A stretch of DNA of 64,000 nt from Streptococcus mutans (GTDB taxonomy: Bacteria > Bacillota > Bacilli > Lactobacillales > Streptococcaceae): assembly GCF_006739205.1 (NCBI RefSeq), contig NZ_AP019720.1:992001-1056000 (forward strand), read 5' to 3'. The notes below the pieces were generated by a model that worked only from the letters and a program-made list of their open reading frames with translations, was not told where the DNA came from and ran no database searches. The translations under genes and the position numbers were made by a program. Shown here in pieces: positions 9,753 through 19,795 of the stretch. Each line of letters starts with the position of its first letter. Within the stretch, counting starts at the first letter, position 1.

Positions 9753-9861
9753 TTATGAATGAAACAGTGAAAAGTAATTTTTTGTCAGTTTAATCGTTTT
9801 TCAAGAAAACTATTGAGTTATCTTTATCTATCAAATTCTCATACTTTTATCATTAGGTATA

Positions 9862-9890
9862 TTGCTGTCTGAAAGTGATTATTATATAAT
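9862..9890 (+). promoter_or_regulatory. Promoter for the gene at 9919
   Basis: TTGCTG (9862-9867) and TATAAT (9885-9890) with a 17-base spacer. The start codon is 29 bases after the -10, with AGGAGG at 9901. Confidence 0.6.
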
Positions 9891-9918
9891 AAAAGTGAAA
9901 AGGAGGCGTTAGAAAGAT

Positions 9919-11055
9919 ATGGCGAATCAAGATTTCACTAGGAAAAATAAAAAACCGACGACACATGATAAACAAAAGAGATTGGCTGAAGAAGAATTAG
10001 AAAAAAGAATTTCTCGTCTTCAGTTAGCTATAAAAAAAGAAAAAGATCCTAAGTTGAAACAAGAAATTTCTCTTTTGCTACAACAGTACGAAACAGAGCA
10101 TAAAAATTTATTGCAGAAAAAACGTTTTCGCACTTATTTAATAGCATCAGTATGTATTATAGGAGTAATCATAGCTATTCTCTTTCTTATGTTTTTAAAA
10201 GACAGCTCTCGACCTATCTCTAATACCTCAACTTCTAAGAGAACCACAGCAACGTCATCTCTCCAAAAGAAAGATAAAACTAACAAGACAAAATCTGATC
10301 GTAGTCAAAGCCAGAAAACTAGAGCTGTTTTTCCAGTAAAGTTAAGAGGAACGTGGTATGGTTATGTTGATAATCTCCAAAAAGATATTCAAATGACCTT
10401 TTCTAAAAATGGTGTGATAAAAACAGTTATTGGTTCAGAAAATTACACAAGTAGAATTAAAAATATAGAGAGAGTGGGCGTTAATACTTACTGTTATCAT
10501 TTTGTTAAAGGGACACAACCAAGTGGTTTGGTGGCAGGAGCACAACTAGGAGGAGTTTACGTTAGATATGCTTATGGTGTCTATATTGGAGATGGCTATA
10601 TTAAACCTTTAGTTTGGCAAACAGGTGTTGACAGCGATTTTGATTATTCTCAACCTTTAACTAATATTGGGTTGGATTACCAGTTGCAAAAAGGAAGACC
10701 TTCATCACAGAAGTCTTCTCATAGAAAGAGTAGTGACAGTCAAGTAGATACAAAAAATCTTACTACTCAACAGGTTGAAGATTGGGTTATCGCAAATTAT
10801 CTGGAGAATCGTAAAGATAGTCGTTTTACTAAAAAAGATTTCACTATTGAAAGTTGGAAATCTGATACGGATGGTTTGGTTTATGCTACTATTAAGGAAA
10901 ATCATCAGTCTGATGCAATGAAGCAAGCAGGAGCAGATCCTAATACTAGTCCAACTGTTGCTCATTATCGTATTAATGCTAATGGAGAGTTGGAAAAGTC
11001 ATCGGATGGTCTTAACAGTTGGACTGTTGTTAGCAGGACTTACTACAGTGATTAA
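9919..11055 (+). CDS. Membrane-anchored protein of unknown function
   Basis: A 378-residue protein. Residues 1-70 are highly charged and helical (probable coiled coil, cytoplasmic). Residues 73-94 form one membrane span. A Ser/Thr/Lys linker (about 95-135) follows, then an outside domain with LRGTWYGYVDNL near residue 142, and a second C-terminal domain (about 280-378) like the DUF4767-type domains of streptococcal lipoproteins. I recognise the architecture but no function. It has its own promoter and shares a bidirectional terminator with ldh. Confidence 0.7.
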   Translation: MANQDFTRKNKKPTTHDKQKRLAEEELEKRISRLQLAIKKEKDPKLKQEISLLLQQYETEHKNLLQKKRFRTYLIASVCIIGVIIAILFLMFLKDSSRPISNTSTSKRTTATSSLQKKDKTNKTKSDRSQSQKTRAVFPVKLRGTWYGYVDNLQKDIQMTFSKNGVIKTVIGSENYTSRIKNIERVGVNTYCYHFVKGTQPSGLVAGAQLGGVYVRYAYGVYIGDGYIKPLVWQTGVDSDFDYSQPLTNIGLDYQLQKGRPSSQKSSHRKSSDSQVDTKNLTTQQVEDWVIANYLENRKDSRFTKKDFTIESWKSDTDGLVYATIKENHQSDAMKQAGADPNTSPTVAHYRINANGELEKSSDGLNSWTVVSRTYYSD

Positions 11056-11065
11056 AACGTTTAAT

Positions 11066-11101
11066 AAAAATACCAAGCATTACACAATGCTTGGTATTTT
11101 T
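11066..11101. terminator. Bidirectional terminator between the gene at 9919 and ldh
   Basis: A perfect 16-bp inverted repeat (11066-11081 with 11086-11101) around a 4-base loop, with A-run on one side and T-run on the other, placed between convergent genes. Confidence 0.9.
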
Positions 11102-11106
11102 ATTGT

Positions 11107-12096
<990 letters not shown>

Positions 12097-12143
12097 CTAA
12101 ACATCTCCTTATAATTTATTAAGTATATATTCTATACATTTTC

Positions 12144-12172
12144 ATTCTAACACTTTTTGTTAAGAAAGTCAC
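12144..12172 (-). promoter_or_regulatory. ldh promoter
   Basis: Read on the minus strand: GTGACT (12172-12167), 17-base spacer, TAGAAT (12149-12144) preceded by TG (extended -10). The leader is about 45 bases. Confidence 0.55.
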
Positions 12173-12212
12173 TAATATTTACCTTTCTCAGCGGAAAACT
12201 ATAGTAGAATAG

Positions 12213-12241
12213 CTGAAAAAGAGCCTTATTTGTGATATAAT
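12213..12241 (+). promoter_or_regulatory. gyrA promoter
   Basis: TATAAT at 12236-12241 with TG one base upstream (extended -10) and a weak -35 CTGAAA at 12213-12218, 17 bases apart. Confidence 0.55.
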
Positions 12242-12278
12242 ATAAAAGAGTTTTAGACTAGAAATGAGGCATTTTTTA

Positions 12279-14741
12279 ATGCAAGATAGAAATTTAGTAG
12301 ATGTCAATTTAACAAGTGAAATGAAGACGAGTTTTATTGACTATGCTATGAGTGTTATTGTTGCTCGGGCTCTTCCAGATGTTCGCGATGGATTAAAACC
12401 TGTTCATCGTCGTATTTTATATGGCATGAATGAATTGGGGGTTACTCCTGACAAGCCGCATAAAAAATCAGCGCGTATTACAGGTGATGTCATGGGTAAA
12501 TACCATCCGCATGGAGATTCATCTATTTACGAAGCCATGGTTCGGATGGCACAATGGTGGTCTTACCGTCACATGTTGGTTGATGGTCATGGAAATTTTG
12601 GTTCTATGGACGGAGATGGCGCTGCAGCGCAGCGTTATACAGAAGCGCGTATGAGCAAAATTGCTATGGAAATGCTTCGTGATATTAATAAAAATACAGT
12701 TGATTTTGCAGATAACTATGATGGTTCTGAACGTGAACCTTTAGTTTTACCGTCACGTTTTCCAAATCTTCTGGTTAATGGAGCGACAGGTATTGCTGTT
12801 GGAATGGCCACTAATATTCCACCTCATAATTTGGGAGAAACAATTGATGCGGTCAAATTAGTTATGGATAATCCTGACGTGACAACGCGTGACCTAATGG
12901 AAGTACTACCCGGCCCCGATTTTCCAACAGGAGCTCTTGTCATGGGAAAATCGGGTATACATCGCGCCTATGATACAGGAAAGGGTTCTATTGTTTTGCG
13001 TGCTCGCACTGAGATTGAGCAAACGAAGTCAGGACGTGAACGCATTGTTGTTACTGAATTTCCTTATATGGTCAATAAAACTAAAGTACATGAGCATATT
13101 GTTCGCTTAGCACAAGAAAAACGCATTGAAGGTATCACTGCTGTTCGAGATGAATCCAGCCGTGAAGGCGTTCGTTTTATTATTGAAGTCCGCCGTGATG
13201 CTAGTGCTAATGTTATTTTAAATAATCTTTTTAAGTTAACAAGTCTACAAACTAATTTTAGTTTTAACATGTTAGCTATTGAGAAGGGTGTCCCTAAAAT
13301 TTTGTCCTTGAGACAGATTTTAGATAATTATATTGACCATCAAAAAGAAGTCATTGTTAGACGTACTAAGTTTGATAAGGCTAAAGCTGAAAGCCGGGCT
13401 CATATCTTAGAAGGTTTACTGATTGCTCTTGATCATCTGGATGAAGTTATTACCATTATCCGCAATAGTGAGACAGATACCATTGCTCAAGCTGAATTAA
13501 TGAGTCGTTTTGATTTATCCGAAAGACAAAGTCAAGCCATTCTTGATATGCGCCTGCGTCGCTTGACCGGCTTGGAACGTGATAAAATTCAGTCAGAATA
13601 TAATGACCTTTTAGCATTGATCGCTGATTTAGCTGATATTTTGGCTAAACCAGAACGTGTTATCACAATCATCAAGGATGAACTTGAAGATATCAAACGC
13701 AAATTTGCTGATCAACGCCGAACAGAATTAATGGTTGGTGAAGTCCTGTCACTCGAAGATGAAGACTTGATTGAAGAAGAAGATGTTCTGATTACTTTAT
13801 CTAATAAGGGTTATATTAAACGTCTTGGTCAAGATGAGTTTCGTACACAAAAACGAGGCGGTCGTGGTGTCCAAGGAACAGGCGTCAATGATGATGACTT
13901 TGTTCGTGAACTGGTATCAACAAGTACGCATGATGCCATGCTCTTCTTTACTAATCAAGGGAGAGTTTATCGTCTCAAAGGTTATGAAATTCCTGAATAC
14001 GGCCGAACTGCAAAGGGCTTACCTATCGTCAATTTACTGAAATTAGATGATGGTGAAACGATTCAAACCATAATCAATGTGAAATCAGATGATTTTCATG
14101 ATAAGTATTTATTCTTTACGACTAGACAAGGAGTTGTCAAACGGACTAGTGTGTCTGCCTTTGGCAATATTCGTCAAAATGGTCTCAAAGCGCTGAGTCT
14201 GCGCGATAATGATGAATTGATCAACGTTCTTTTGACCAATGGTCAAGAGGATATCATTATTGGGACACATTTAGGTTATTCTGTTCGTTTCCAAGAATCT
14301 GCTGTCCGCAATATGGGACGTTTGGCAACTGGTGTGAAAGGTGTTAATCTCAGGAAAAATGATTATGTCATTGGTGCAGATCACATAGCAGATAATCGCA
14401 ATGTTCTAACCATTACAGAAAAAGGGTATGGTAAGCAAACACCTGCCAGTGAATACCCGACTAAAGGACGTGGTGGTAAAGGAATTAAAACTGCCAATAT
14501 CACCGCTAAAAATGGACCTCTCGCTGGACTTGTCACTGTCAATGATGATGAAGATATCATGATTATTACGGATACTGGTGTTATCATTCGTACAAGTGTT
14601 GCCGATATCTCTCAGACTGGGCGTTCAGCTATGGGTGTCAAAGTGATGCGCCTAGATGAAAATGCTAAGATTGTAACCTTTGCTTTGGTCAAGTCTGAAG
14701 TAATAGAAGGCACTTCACTAAATAATAATGAAAATGAGTAG
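12279..14741 (+). CDS. gyrA: DNA gyrase subunit A
   Basis: The breakage-reunion subunit of gyrase. From the ATG at 12279 ([10 protein letters not shown]) the protein has 820 residues. The catalytic tyrosine is Tyr120 in [11 protein letters not shown]. The quinolone-determining region reads [12 protein letters not shown], with Ser81 and Glu85 both in the sensitive state. Six C-terminal beta-pinwheel repeats follow residue 500, with a GyrA-box sequence QKRGGRG. An upstream in-frame ATG at 12264 overlaps the GAGG that serves as ribosome site, so I prefer the internal start. srtA starts six bases after the stop. Confidence 0.97.
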   Translation: MQDRNLVDVNLTSEMKTSFIDYAMSVIVARALPDVRDGLKPVHRRILYGMNELGVTPDKPHKKSARITGDVMGKYHPHGDSSIYEAMVRMAQWWSYRHMLVDGHGNFGSMDGDGAAAQRYTEARMSKIAMEMLRDINKNTVDFADNYDGSEREPLVLPSRFPNLLVNGATGIAVGMATNIPPHNLGETIDAVKLVMDNPDVTTRDLMEVLPGPDFPTGALVMGKSGIHRAYDTGKGSIVLRARTEIEQTKSGRERIVVTEFPYMVNKTKVHEHIVRLAQEKRIEGITAVRDESSREGVRFIIEVRRDASANVILNNLFKLTSLQTNFSFNMLAIEKGVPKILSLRQILDNYIDHQKEVIVRRTKFDKAKAESRAHILEGLLIALDHLDEVITIIRNSETDTIAQAELMSRFDLSERQSQAILDMRLRRLTGLERDKIQSEYNDLLALIADLADILAKPERVITIIKDELEDIKRKFADQRRTELMVGEVLSLEDEDLIEEEDVLITLSNKGYIKRLGQDEFRTQKRGGRGVQGTGVNDDDFVRELVSTSTHDAMLFFTNQGRVYRLKGYEIPEYGRTAKGLPIVNLLKLDDGETIQTIINVKSDDFHDKYLFFTTRQGVVKRTSVSAFGNIRQNGLKALSLRDNDELINVLLTNGQEDIIIGTHLGYSVRFQESAVRNMGRLATGVKGVNLRKNDYVIGADHIADNRNVLTITEKGYGKQTPASEYPTKGRGGKGIKTANITAKNGPLAGLVTVNDDEDIMIITDTGVIIRTSVADISQTGRSAMGVKVMRLDENAKIVTFALVKSEVIEGTSLNNNENE

Positions 14742-14747
14742 CTAGCA

Positions 14748-15488
14748 ATGAAAAAAGAACGTCAATCTAGGAAAAAACGAAGTTTTTTAAGGACCTTTCT
14801 GCCTATCCTTTTATTAGTGATTGGTTTAGCACTAATCTTCAATACTCCAATTAGAAATACTCTAATTGCTTGGAATACCAATAGATATCAGGTTTCCAAT
14901 GTTAGCAAGAAGGAGATTGAACGCAACAAGGCTGCCCATTCTTCCTTTGATTTTAAAAAGGTGGAATCCATCAGTACTCAATCGGTACTGGCAGCACAAA
15001 TGGCTGCTCAGAAGCTTCCTGTAATTGGCGGAATTGCCATTCCAGACTTAAAAATCAACTTACCAATCTTCAAAGGATTAGATAATGTTGGCTTAACATA
15101 TGGTGCTGGAACGATGAAAAATGACCAAGTCATGGGAGAAAATAATTATGCTCTTGCTAGCCATCATGTTTTTGGTATGACCGGATCTTCACAGATGCTC
15201 TTTTCACCTTTAGAACGTGCAAAAGAAGGCATGGAAATTTATCTGACTGATAAAAATAAGGTTTATACTTATGTTATTAGTGAAGTGAAAACTGTCACAC
15301 CTGAACATGTAGAAGTTATTGACAATCGGCCGGGACAAAATGAAGTTACTTTGGTCACTTGTACAGATGCGGGGGCGACTGCCAGAACAATTGTTCATGG
15401 CACATATAAGGGGGAAACTGATTTTAATAAGACTTCCAAAAAGATAAAAAAAGCTTTTAGGCAGTCCTATAATCAAATATCATTTTAA
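14748..15488 (+). CDS. srtA: Sortase A
   Basis: A 246-residue class A sortase: membrane transpeptidase that cuts LPXTG proteins and links them to the cell wall. Residues 12-31 form the N-terminal membrane anchor. The catalytic set is visible: His139/His140 in ALASHHVFG, Cys205 in TLVTCTD and Arg213 in TARTIVHG. Its known neighbour in streptococci is gyrA, with which it is probably co-transcribed (gap of six bases). WapE at 32393 (LPDTG) is a likely substrate encoded in this window. Confidence 0.96.
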   Translation: MKKERQSRKKRSFLRTFLPILLLVIGLALIFNTPIRNTLIAWNTNRYQVSNVSKKEIERNKAAHSSFDFKKVESISTQSVLAAQMAAQKLPVIGGIAIPDLKINLPIFKGLDNVGLTYGAGTMKNDQVMGENNYALASHHVFGMTGSSQMLFSPLERAKEGMEIYLTDKNKVYTYVISEVKTVTPEHVEVIDNRPGQNEVTLVTCTDAGATARTIVHGTYKGETDFNKTSKKIKKAFRQSYNQISF

Positions 15489-15491
15489 AAC

Positions 15492-15519
15492 AAGAAACTC
15501 GCTCTAACGAGTTTCTTTT
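15492..15519 (+). terminator. Terminator after srtA
   Basis: AAGAAACTCG (15492-15501) and CGAGTTTCTT (15508-15517) pair perfectly around a 6-base loop, with T residues after. Confidence 0.85.
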
Positions 15520-15522
15520 AGG

Positions 15523-15663
15523 TACGACTTATTCTGTGAGGTCTCATGAGCATTGCAAACGTAATAACAAGGAATCATGAGAAGTTAGTTGAACCGCTGC
15601 TATATGTCTAATAGTACGTACGCTGGTGTGATGGTGTGAGAGGAGTTAGAGATTAGCCTCTAC
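15523..15663. other. Structured intergenic stretch, no gene seen
   Basis: No open frame with family likeness. It contains repeated CATGAG words, the palindrome GTACGTAC (15615-15622) and the short inverted repeat AGAGG...CCTCT (15639-15661). GC content looks higher than in flanking spacers. It could be a small RNA or an intergenic repeat; nothing in the sequence decides. Confidence 0.3.
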
Positions 15664-15705
15664 TTGATTGTCACTAATGGCAATATTTTGAAAGGAAAAA
15701 CAAAA

Positions 15706-16110
15706 ATGAAATTAAAAGCAGTTCATCATGTTGCTTTGATAGTTTCGGATTATGATAAATCTTATGAGTTTTATGTTAATCAATTGGGTTTTGAAGTCAT
15801 TCGAGAAAATCACAGGCCGAAACGTCATGATTACAAACTTGATTTGAAATGTGGTGATATTGAGTTAGAAATTTTTGGAAATAAGTTAACGGACTCTAAT
15901 TACTGCGCCCCACCAGAGCGTATCAGTTGGCCGCGAGAAGCTTGTGGCTTGAGACATCTAGCTTTTTATGTAGAAGATGTTGAGGCATCTAGGCAAGAGT
16001 TGATAGCTTTAGGTATAAGAGTTGAAGAGGTTCGTTATGATGATTATACAGGTAAAAAAATGGCTTTCTTTTTTGATCCAGATGGTCTGCCTTTGGAATT
16101 ACATGAATAG
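15706..16110 (+). CDS. gloA2: VOC family (glyoxalase I-like) protein
   Basis: A 134-residue single-domain VOC protein starting MKLKAVHHVALIVSDYDKS. Metal-ligand positions are plausible at His7/His8 (HHVALI), the LEIFG glutamate, His in LRHLAFYVEDV and the terminal PLELHE glutamate. These small proteins (SMU1112c/GloA2 type) are usually annotated as lactoylglutathione lyase-like; true glyoxalase activity cannot be read from sequence. I start at 15706 because GAAAGGA lies 9-15 bases upstream. A second, broken VOC gene lies at 20460-20804. Confidence 0.8.
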   Translation: MKLKAVHHVALIVSDYDKSYEFYVNQLGFEVIRENHRPKRHDYKLDLKCGDIELEIFGNKLTDSNYCAPPERISWPREACGLRHLAFYVEDVEASRQELIALGIRVEEVRYDDYTGKKMAFFFDPDGLPLELHE

Positions 16111-16190
16111 ACATGAAAAATTGCTAGTTTTCAGTTTAAAAAGCTAACTCTCATGATTAAGAATAAGAGAAAGACAATAAGAAAGGAAGA

Positions 16191-17165
16191 ATGATGATTT
16201 TACGAAAATTATTAATAGGCGGAATACTTTTTCTGACTTCTATAGTACCTTTAAGTTTCGTTGCTGCTAGCGGCAACGATTCTGTTCAGAAGGTTATTGA
16301 TGAATCTTATGTTCAGCCAGACTATGTTATGGGGTATTCTTTAAGTGAAGAGCAGCGCAGTCAAACATTGAATTTGTTGGGTTATAGTGCTGATAAGGAT
16401 ACCAATGTTAAAACACTAAATACAAGCAGCTATGCTAAAATTATGAATGTTGCTGATGATCCAAGTTTGCAGTTATATTCATCTGTTAAGATTCAAAAAT
16501 TAGGTAATAAGGAAACACTTGATGTGCAGATTGTTACTCCTGAAAACATCACGAAAGTGACACAGGATATGTATCGAAATGCCGCTGTAACGCTTGGAAT
16601 TGAACATGCTAAAATTACAGTTGCAGCACCAATTGCTGTAACGGGAGAATCAGCTTTAGCGGGTATTTATTACTCACTTGAAGAAAATGGTGCAAGCGTT
16701 TCTGAAGAAAGTAAAAATTTGGCTCAAGAAGAACTCAATACCCTTTCTGGAATTAATGAGGAAAATAAAGGAAAAGAAAGTTATGATGCTGATAAGCTTA
16801 ATGTTGCTCTAACAGACATTAAATCTGCAGTGGCTGATTCAGGTGATAAATTAACAAAAGATCAAGTTCGAAAGATTGTTGAGAATACGTTGAAAAATTA
16901 CAATTTAAATTCTTCAATGACTGACAAACAAATAACATTAATCGTTAATTTTGCATTTAAACTTTCAAAGAGTGAGGTTATTCACAATAAAGGGTTTAAA
17001 TCAACTCTGAATTCTCTAAAAGACAGTATTGTTGCTAATGCTAAATCAACTTTTAAGGGACTCAACTTAAAGTTTAATGCTAACAAAGCTATTGAGTCCG
17101 GTAAAGGTTTTTTTGCTAAAATCTGGCAATGGCTTGTTAATTTTTTTACAGGATTATTTTCCTAA
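16191..17165 (+). CDS. Secreted DUF1002 protein
   Basis: A 324-residue protein with a signal peptide (hydrophobic residues about 6-24, cleavage near VAAS). The body matches the DUF1002 pattern: VMGYSLSEEQRSQTLNLLGY near residue 45 and the VTGESALAGIYYSLEE region near residue 155. A central Glu/Lys-rich helix and a C-terminal amphipathic tail rich in Phe/Trp end the protein. The function is not known. The first ATG follows GAAAGGAAGA; a second ATG is the next codon. A small hairpin follows the stop. Confidence 0.75.
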   Translation: MMILRKLLIGGILFLTSIVPLSFVAASGNDSVQKVIDESYVQPDYVMGYSLSEEQRSQTLNLLGYSADKDTNVKTLNTSSYAKIMNVADDPSLQLYSSVKIQKLGNKETLDVQIVTPENITKVTQDMYRNAAVTLGIEHAKITVAAPIAVTGESALAGIYYSLEENGASVSEESKNLAQEELNTLSGINEENKGKESYDADKLNVALTDIKSAVADSGDKLTKDQVRKIVENTLKNYNLNSSMTDKQITLIVNFAFKLSKSEVIHNKGFKSTLNSLKDSIVANAKSTFKGLNLKFNANKAIESGKGFFAKIWQWLVNFFTGLFS

Positions 17166-17171
17166 AATCAT

Positions 17172-17191
17172 AATAACTTCCCTAAGTTATT
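17172..17191 (+). terminator. Probable terminator after the DUF1002 gene
   Basis: AATAACTT and AAGTTATT form an 8-bp stem with a 4-base loop, but the T-run after it is poor. Confidence 0.5.
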
Positions 17192-17268
17192 TAGTCTTGT
17201 TTTGAGTAGGTTAAGGCTAACAATCCGATTTTTTATACGTAATCTTCACGATTAGACTCTTTTATAGG

Positions 17269-17370
17269 TTATTGCGCTGCAATCATAGCCGTCTGTTCTA
17301 ATAAGGTATCCCATTCTAATTGAGTTAAATAATTTATTGAAATTTTCTGAAAATACTCTTGACAGCTTTT
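17269..17370 (-). pseudogene. Possible C-terminal remnant of a lost gene
   Basis: The minus strand holds 33 sense codons between two stops with protein-like composition (for example YLTQLEWDTLLEQTAMIAAQ at its end), no start codon upstream and no full gene. It overlaps the promoter of the next gene. I cannot assign a family; it may be chance. Confidence 0.25.
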
Positions 17371-17386
17371 CTATCAATGTTATAAT
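17359..17386 (+). promoter_or_regulatory. Promoter of the Nramp-like gene
   Basis: TTGACA (17359-17364), 16-base spacer, TATAAT (17381-17386). Both boxes are perfect matches to the consensus. The leader is about 50 bases. Confidence 0.75.
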
Positions 17387-17445
17387 AATTGTACATCATA
17401 TTCAGAAAACTCTGATAATTTAAGTTATAAAAAGGAGAAAAGTTT

Positions 17446-18699
17446 ATGGCGGAAGAGGAACGCTCAACATGGAAAAGCAAATTTAAAGCTATGGGACCGG
17501 GGATCCTTATGGCATCAGCAGCTGTTGGTGGATCCCATATTGTATCATCAACGCAAGCAGGCGCTATTTACGGCTGGCAGTTGGCCATTATTGTTTTATT
17601 GGTTAACTTGTTTAAATATCCATTTTTTCGTTTTGGCTCGCAATACACACTGCAAAATAATAAAAGTCTGATTGAAGGCTACAAAGAAAAAGGGAAATTT
17701 TATTTGTGGGTATTTTTTATCATGAATATATTCTCAGCTGTTGTCAATACAGCAGCTGTTGGAATTCTAGCTGCGGCAATTCTTTATAATATCTTCCCGA
17801 ATGGATTTGGCCTGTCTATCTCGCAATTAACAACAGCCCTTATCATAGTAACCTTGGCAATGCTTTTAATTGGAGGTTATCGTTTTCTTGATGGCTTATC
17901 TAAGTGGGTGATGACAGCCTTGACTTTGGCGACAACCTTGGCTGTTGTTATTGCTCTCTTTAAACATAGAGAATATGCTCCAGATTTCACAGCACCATCA
18001 CCGTGGCAACTAACAGCCCTGCCTTTTATTGTTTCTTTGATGGGCTGGATGCCAGCTCCGATTGAAATTTCGGCTATCAATTCTATGTGGACGGTTGAAA
18101 AGCGCAAGACAGCAAAAGTTTCTCTGACTGATGGTATTTTTGACTTTAACGTTGGTTATATCGGAACAGCGGTTCTTGCATTTATCTTCTTGGCACTGGG
18201 TGCTTTGATTCAATTTGGTTCAGGCCAACAAGTTAAGAGTGCTAGTGCAGCTTACATTGCCCAGTTTATCAATATGTATGAATCGTCCTTTGGTGCTTGG
18301 TCTCGTCTTTTGATTGCCTTCATTGCCTTTTTGTGCATCTTTGGTACAACCATTACAGTTATTGATGGCTATTCGCGTGCCAATAATGAAACCATGCGCT
18401 TACTGTTTGGACGAAAGGAAGCTTCACAAAAGGTGCTTAATGTTTGGATGGTCTTTACATCTATTATTGGGATTATTATTGTTCTTTTATTTGCAGGTGA
18501 TGTTGCAACTCTAATGCGCTTTGCTATGATTGCGTCTTTCCTGACAACGCCAGTTTATGCTTATTTGAATTATTCATTGGTTAATAACAAGGAGCACAAG
18601 CTATCTGTTTGGCTGAATTGGTTATCAATTTTTGGTTTGATTTATCTGGCTGGTTTTGCTATTTTCTTTCTGGTTTATATAACTGGTCTACTCAGCTAA
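17446..18699 (+). CDS. Divergent Nramp-fold membrane transporter
   Basis: A 417-residue membrane protein with about eleven hydrophobic spans. The N-terminal MGPGILMASAAVGGSH aligns with the first span of Nramp proteins, but the metal-binding DPGN is replaced by GGSH (residues 28-31). In the sixth span the usual MPHN is MPAP (202-205). The key Asp, Asn and part of the Met site are therefore missing. It is unlikely to move Mn2+ or Fe2+ like MntH; Mg2+ (Nramp-related carriers) or another solute is possible. AAGGAG lies before the ATG. Confidence 0.75.
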   Translation: MAEEERSTWKSKFKAMGPGILMASAAVGGSHIVSSTQAGAIYGWQLAIIVLLVNLFKYPFFRFGSQYTLQNNKSLIEGYKEKGKFYLWVFFIMNIFSAVVNTAAVGILAAAILYNIFPNGFGLSISQLTTALIIVTLAMLLIGGYRFLDGLSKWVMTALTLATTLAVVIALFKHREYAPDFTAPSPWQLTALPFIVSLMGWMPAPIEISAINSMWTVEKRKTAKVSLTDGIFDFNVGYIGTAVLAFIFLALGALIQFGSGQQVKSASAAYIAQFINMYESSFGAWSRLLIAFIAFLCIFGTTITVIDGYSRANNETMRLLFGRKEASQKVLNVWMVFTSIIGIIIVLLFAGDVATLMRFAMIASFLTTPVYAYLNYSLVNNKEHKLSVWLNWLSIFGLIYLAGFAIFFLVYITGLLS

Positions 18700-18703
18700 T
18701 AAC

Positions 18704-18727
18704 AAGAGGCACTTTAGGGTGTCTTTT
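18704..18727 (+). terminator. Terminator after the Nramp-like gene
   Basis: AAGAGGCAC and GTGTCTTTT form a 9-bp stem with two G-U pairs and run into T residues. Confidence 0.65.
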
Positions 18728-18842
18728 AATTTTTTTAAATTTTTTGTGTGTTATAATAATGACAGGAAGTAAGTGATTTTATGCCAGAACTTTAAAAGGG
18801 ATCCGATTTTGCCTTCGAATACAGTCAGTCGAACGAATTAGA

Positions 18843-18868
18843 AATATTATTTGATTTAAAATAATATT
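18843..18868. promoter_or_regulatory. AT-rich inverted repeat upstream of the HAD gene
   Basis: AATATTATTT (18843-18852) and AAATAATATT (18859-18868) are perfect 10-base arms around 6 bases. They lie 50-75 bases before the HAD start codon. They could be an operator or simple AT-rich chance. Confidence 0.3.
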
Positions 18869-18917
18869 GTTATTATTTATCTAAGATTAATTACACTAGC
18901 TAGTTAGAGGAGAAGAA

Positions 18918-19730
18918 ATGAGTGTGAAAGTTATTGCAACCGATATGGATGGAACCTTCTTAAATTCTAAAGGGAGTTACGATCATAACCGATTTCAGAG
19001 AATCTTAAAACAACTGCAAGAAAGAGATATTCGCTTTGTTGTCGCAAGCAGCAATCCATACCGTCAATTGCGCGAACATTTTCCTGATTGTCATGAGCAG
19101 TTAACTTTTGTCGGTGAAAATGGTGCTAATATTATTTCTAAAAATCAATCCTTGGTTGAAGTTTTCCAGCAAAGAGAGGATATCGCCAGTATCATTTACT
19201 TTATTGAAGAGAAGTATCCTCAAGCTGTTGTTGTCTTATCGGGAGAAAAGAAAGGCTATCTAAAAAAGGGCGTTTCTGAGAATATTGTCAAAATGCTTTC
19301 ACCTTTCTTTCCTGTTTTAGAACTTGTGAACTCGTTTTCCCCTCTTCCTGATGAACGCTTTTTTAAGTTGACCTTGCAGGTTAAAGAAGAGGAGTCAGCT
19401 CAAATCATAAAGGCTATTGCTGATTATAAAACAAGTCAGCGCTTGGTAGGAACGGTCAGCGGTTTTGGTTATATTGATATTATTACAAAAGGACTGCACA
19501 AGGGATGGGCCTTACAGCAGTTATTGAAACGTTGGAATTTTACTGGTGATCATTTAATGGCTTTTGGTGATGGCGGAAATGATATTGAAATGCTAAAACT
19601 AGCTAAGTATTCTTATGCTATGGCTAATGCACCTAAAAATGTTAAGGCAGCTGCTAATTATCAAGCTAAGTCAAATGATGAATCTGGAGTCTTAGACGTT
19701 ATTGATAATTATCTATCTTCTATTGATTAG
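18918..19730 (+). CDS. HAD superfamily phosphatase, Cof type
   Basis: A 270-residue HAD-IIB hydrolase. Motif I is DMDGTF with the two aspartates near residue 9; the family SSNP turn follows near residue 45; the lysine is in KGLHKGWAL near residue 195; motif IV is AFGDGGNDIEML near residue 215. Such enzymes dephosphorylate sugar phosphates or FMN. The exact substrate cannot be read from sequence. GAGGAGAAG is the ribosome site. Confidence 0.88.
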   Translation: MSVKVIATDMDGTFLNSKGSYDHNRFQRILKQLQERDIRFVVASSNPYRQLREHFPDCHEQLTFVGENGANIISKNQSLVEVFQQREDIASIIYFIEEKYPQAVVVLSGEKKGYLKKGVSENIVKMLSPFFPVLELVNSFSPLPDERFFKLTLQVKEEESAQIIKAIADYKTSQRLVGTVSGFGYIDIITKGLHKGWALQQLLKRWNFTGDHLMAFGDGGNDIEMLKLAKYSYAMANAPKNVKAAANYQAKSNDESGVLDVIDNYLSSID

Positions 19731-19740
19731 TGCATGCAAA

Positions 19741-19764
19741 AAACTTGTTTTAAACAGTTTTTTT
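19741..19764 (+). terminator. Terminator after the HAD gene
   Basis: AAACTTGTTT pairs with AAACAGTTT with one bulged base; seven T residues follow. Confidence 0.6.
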
Positions 19765-19795
19765 GCTATCATAATGGATTTAAGGGGATAAAATA

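Noticed and set aside
12264..12278. Upstream ATG of gyrA as start
   Set aside because: It overlaps the GAGG that best serves as ribosome site and adds residues not seen in GyrA.
15706..16110. Calling the VOC protein a proven glyoxalase I
   Set aside because: The fold is shared by many enzymes and the substrate cannot be read from sequence.
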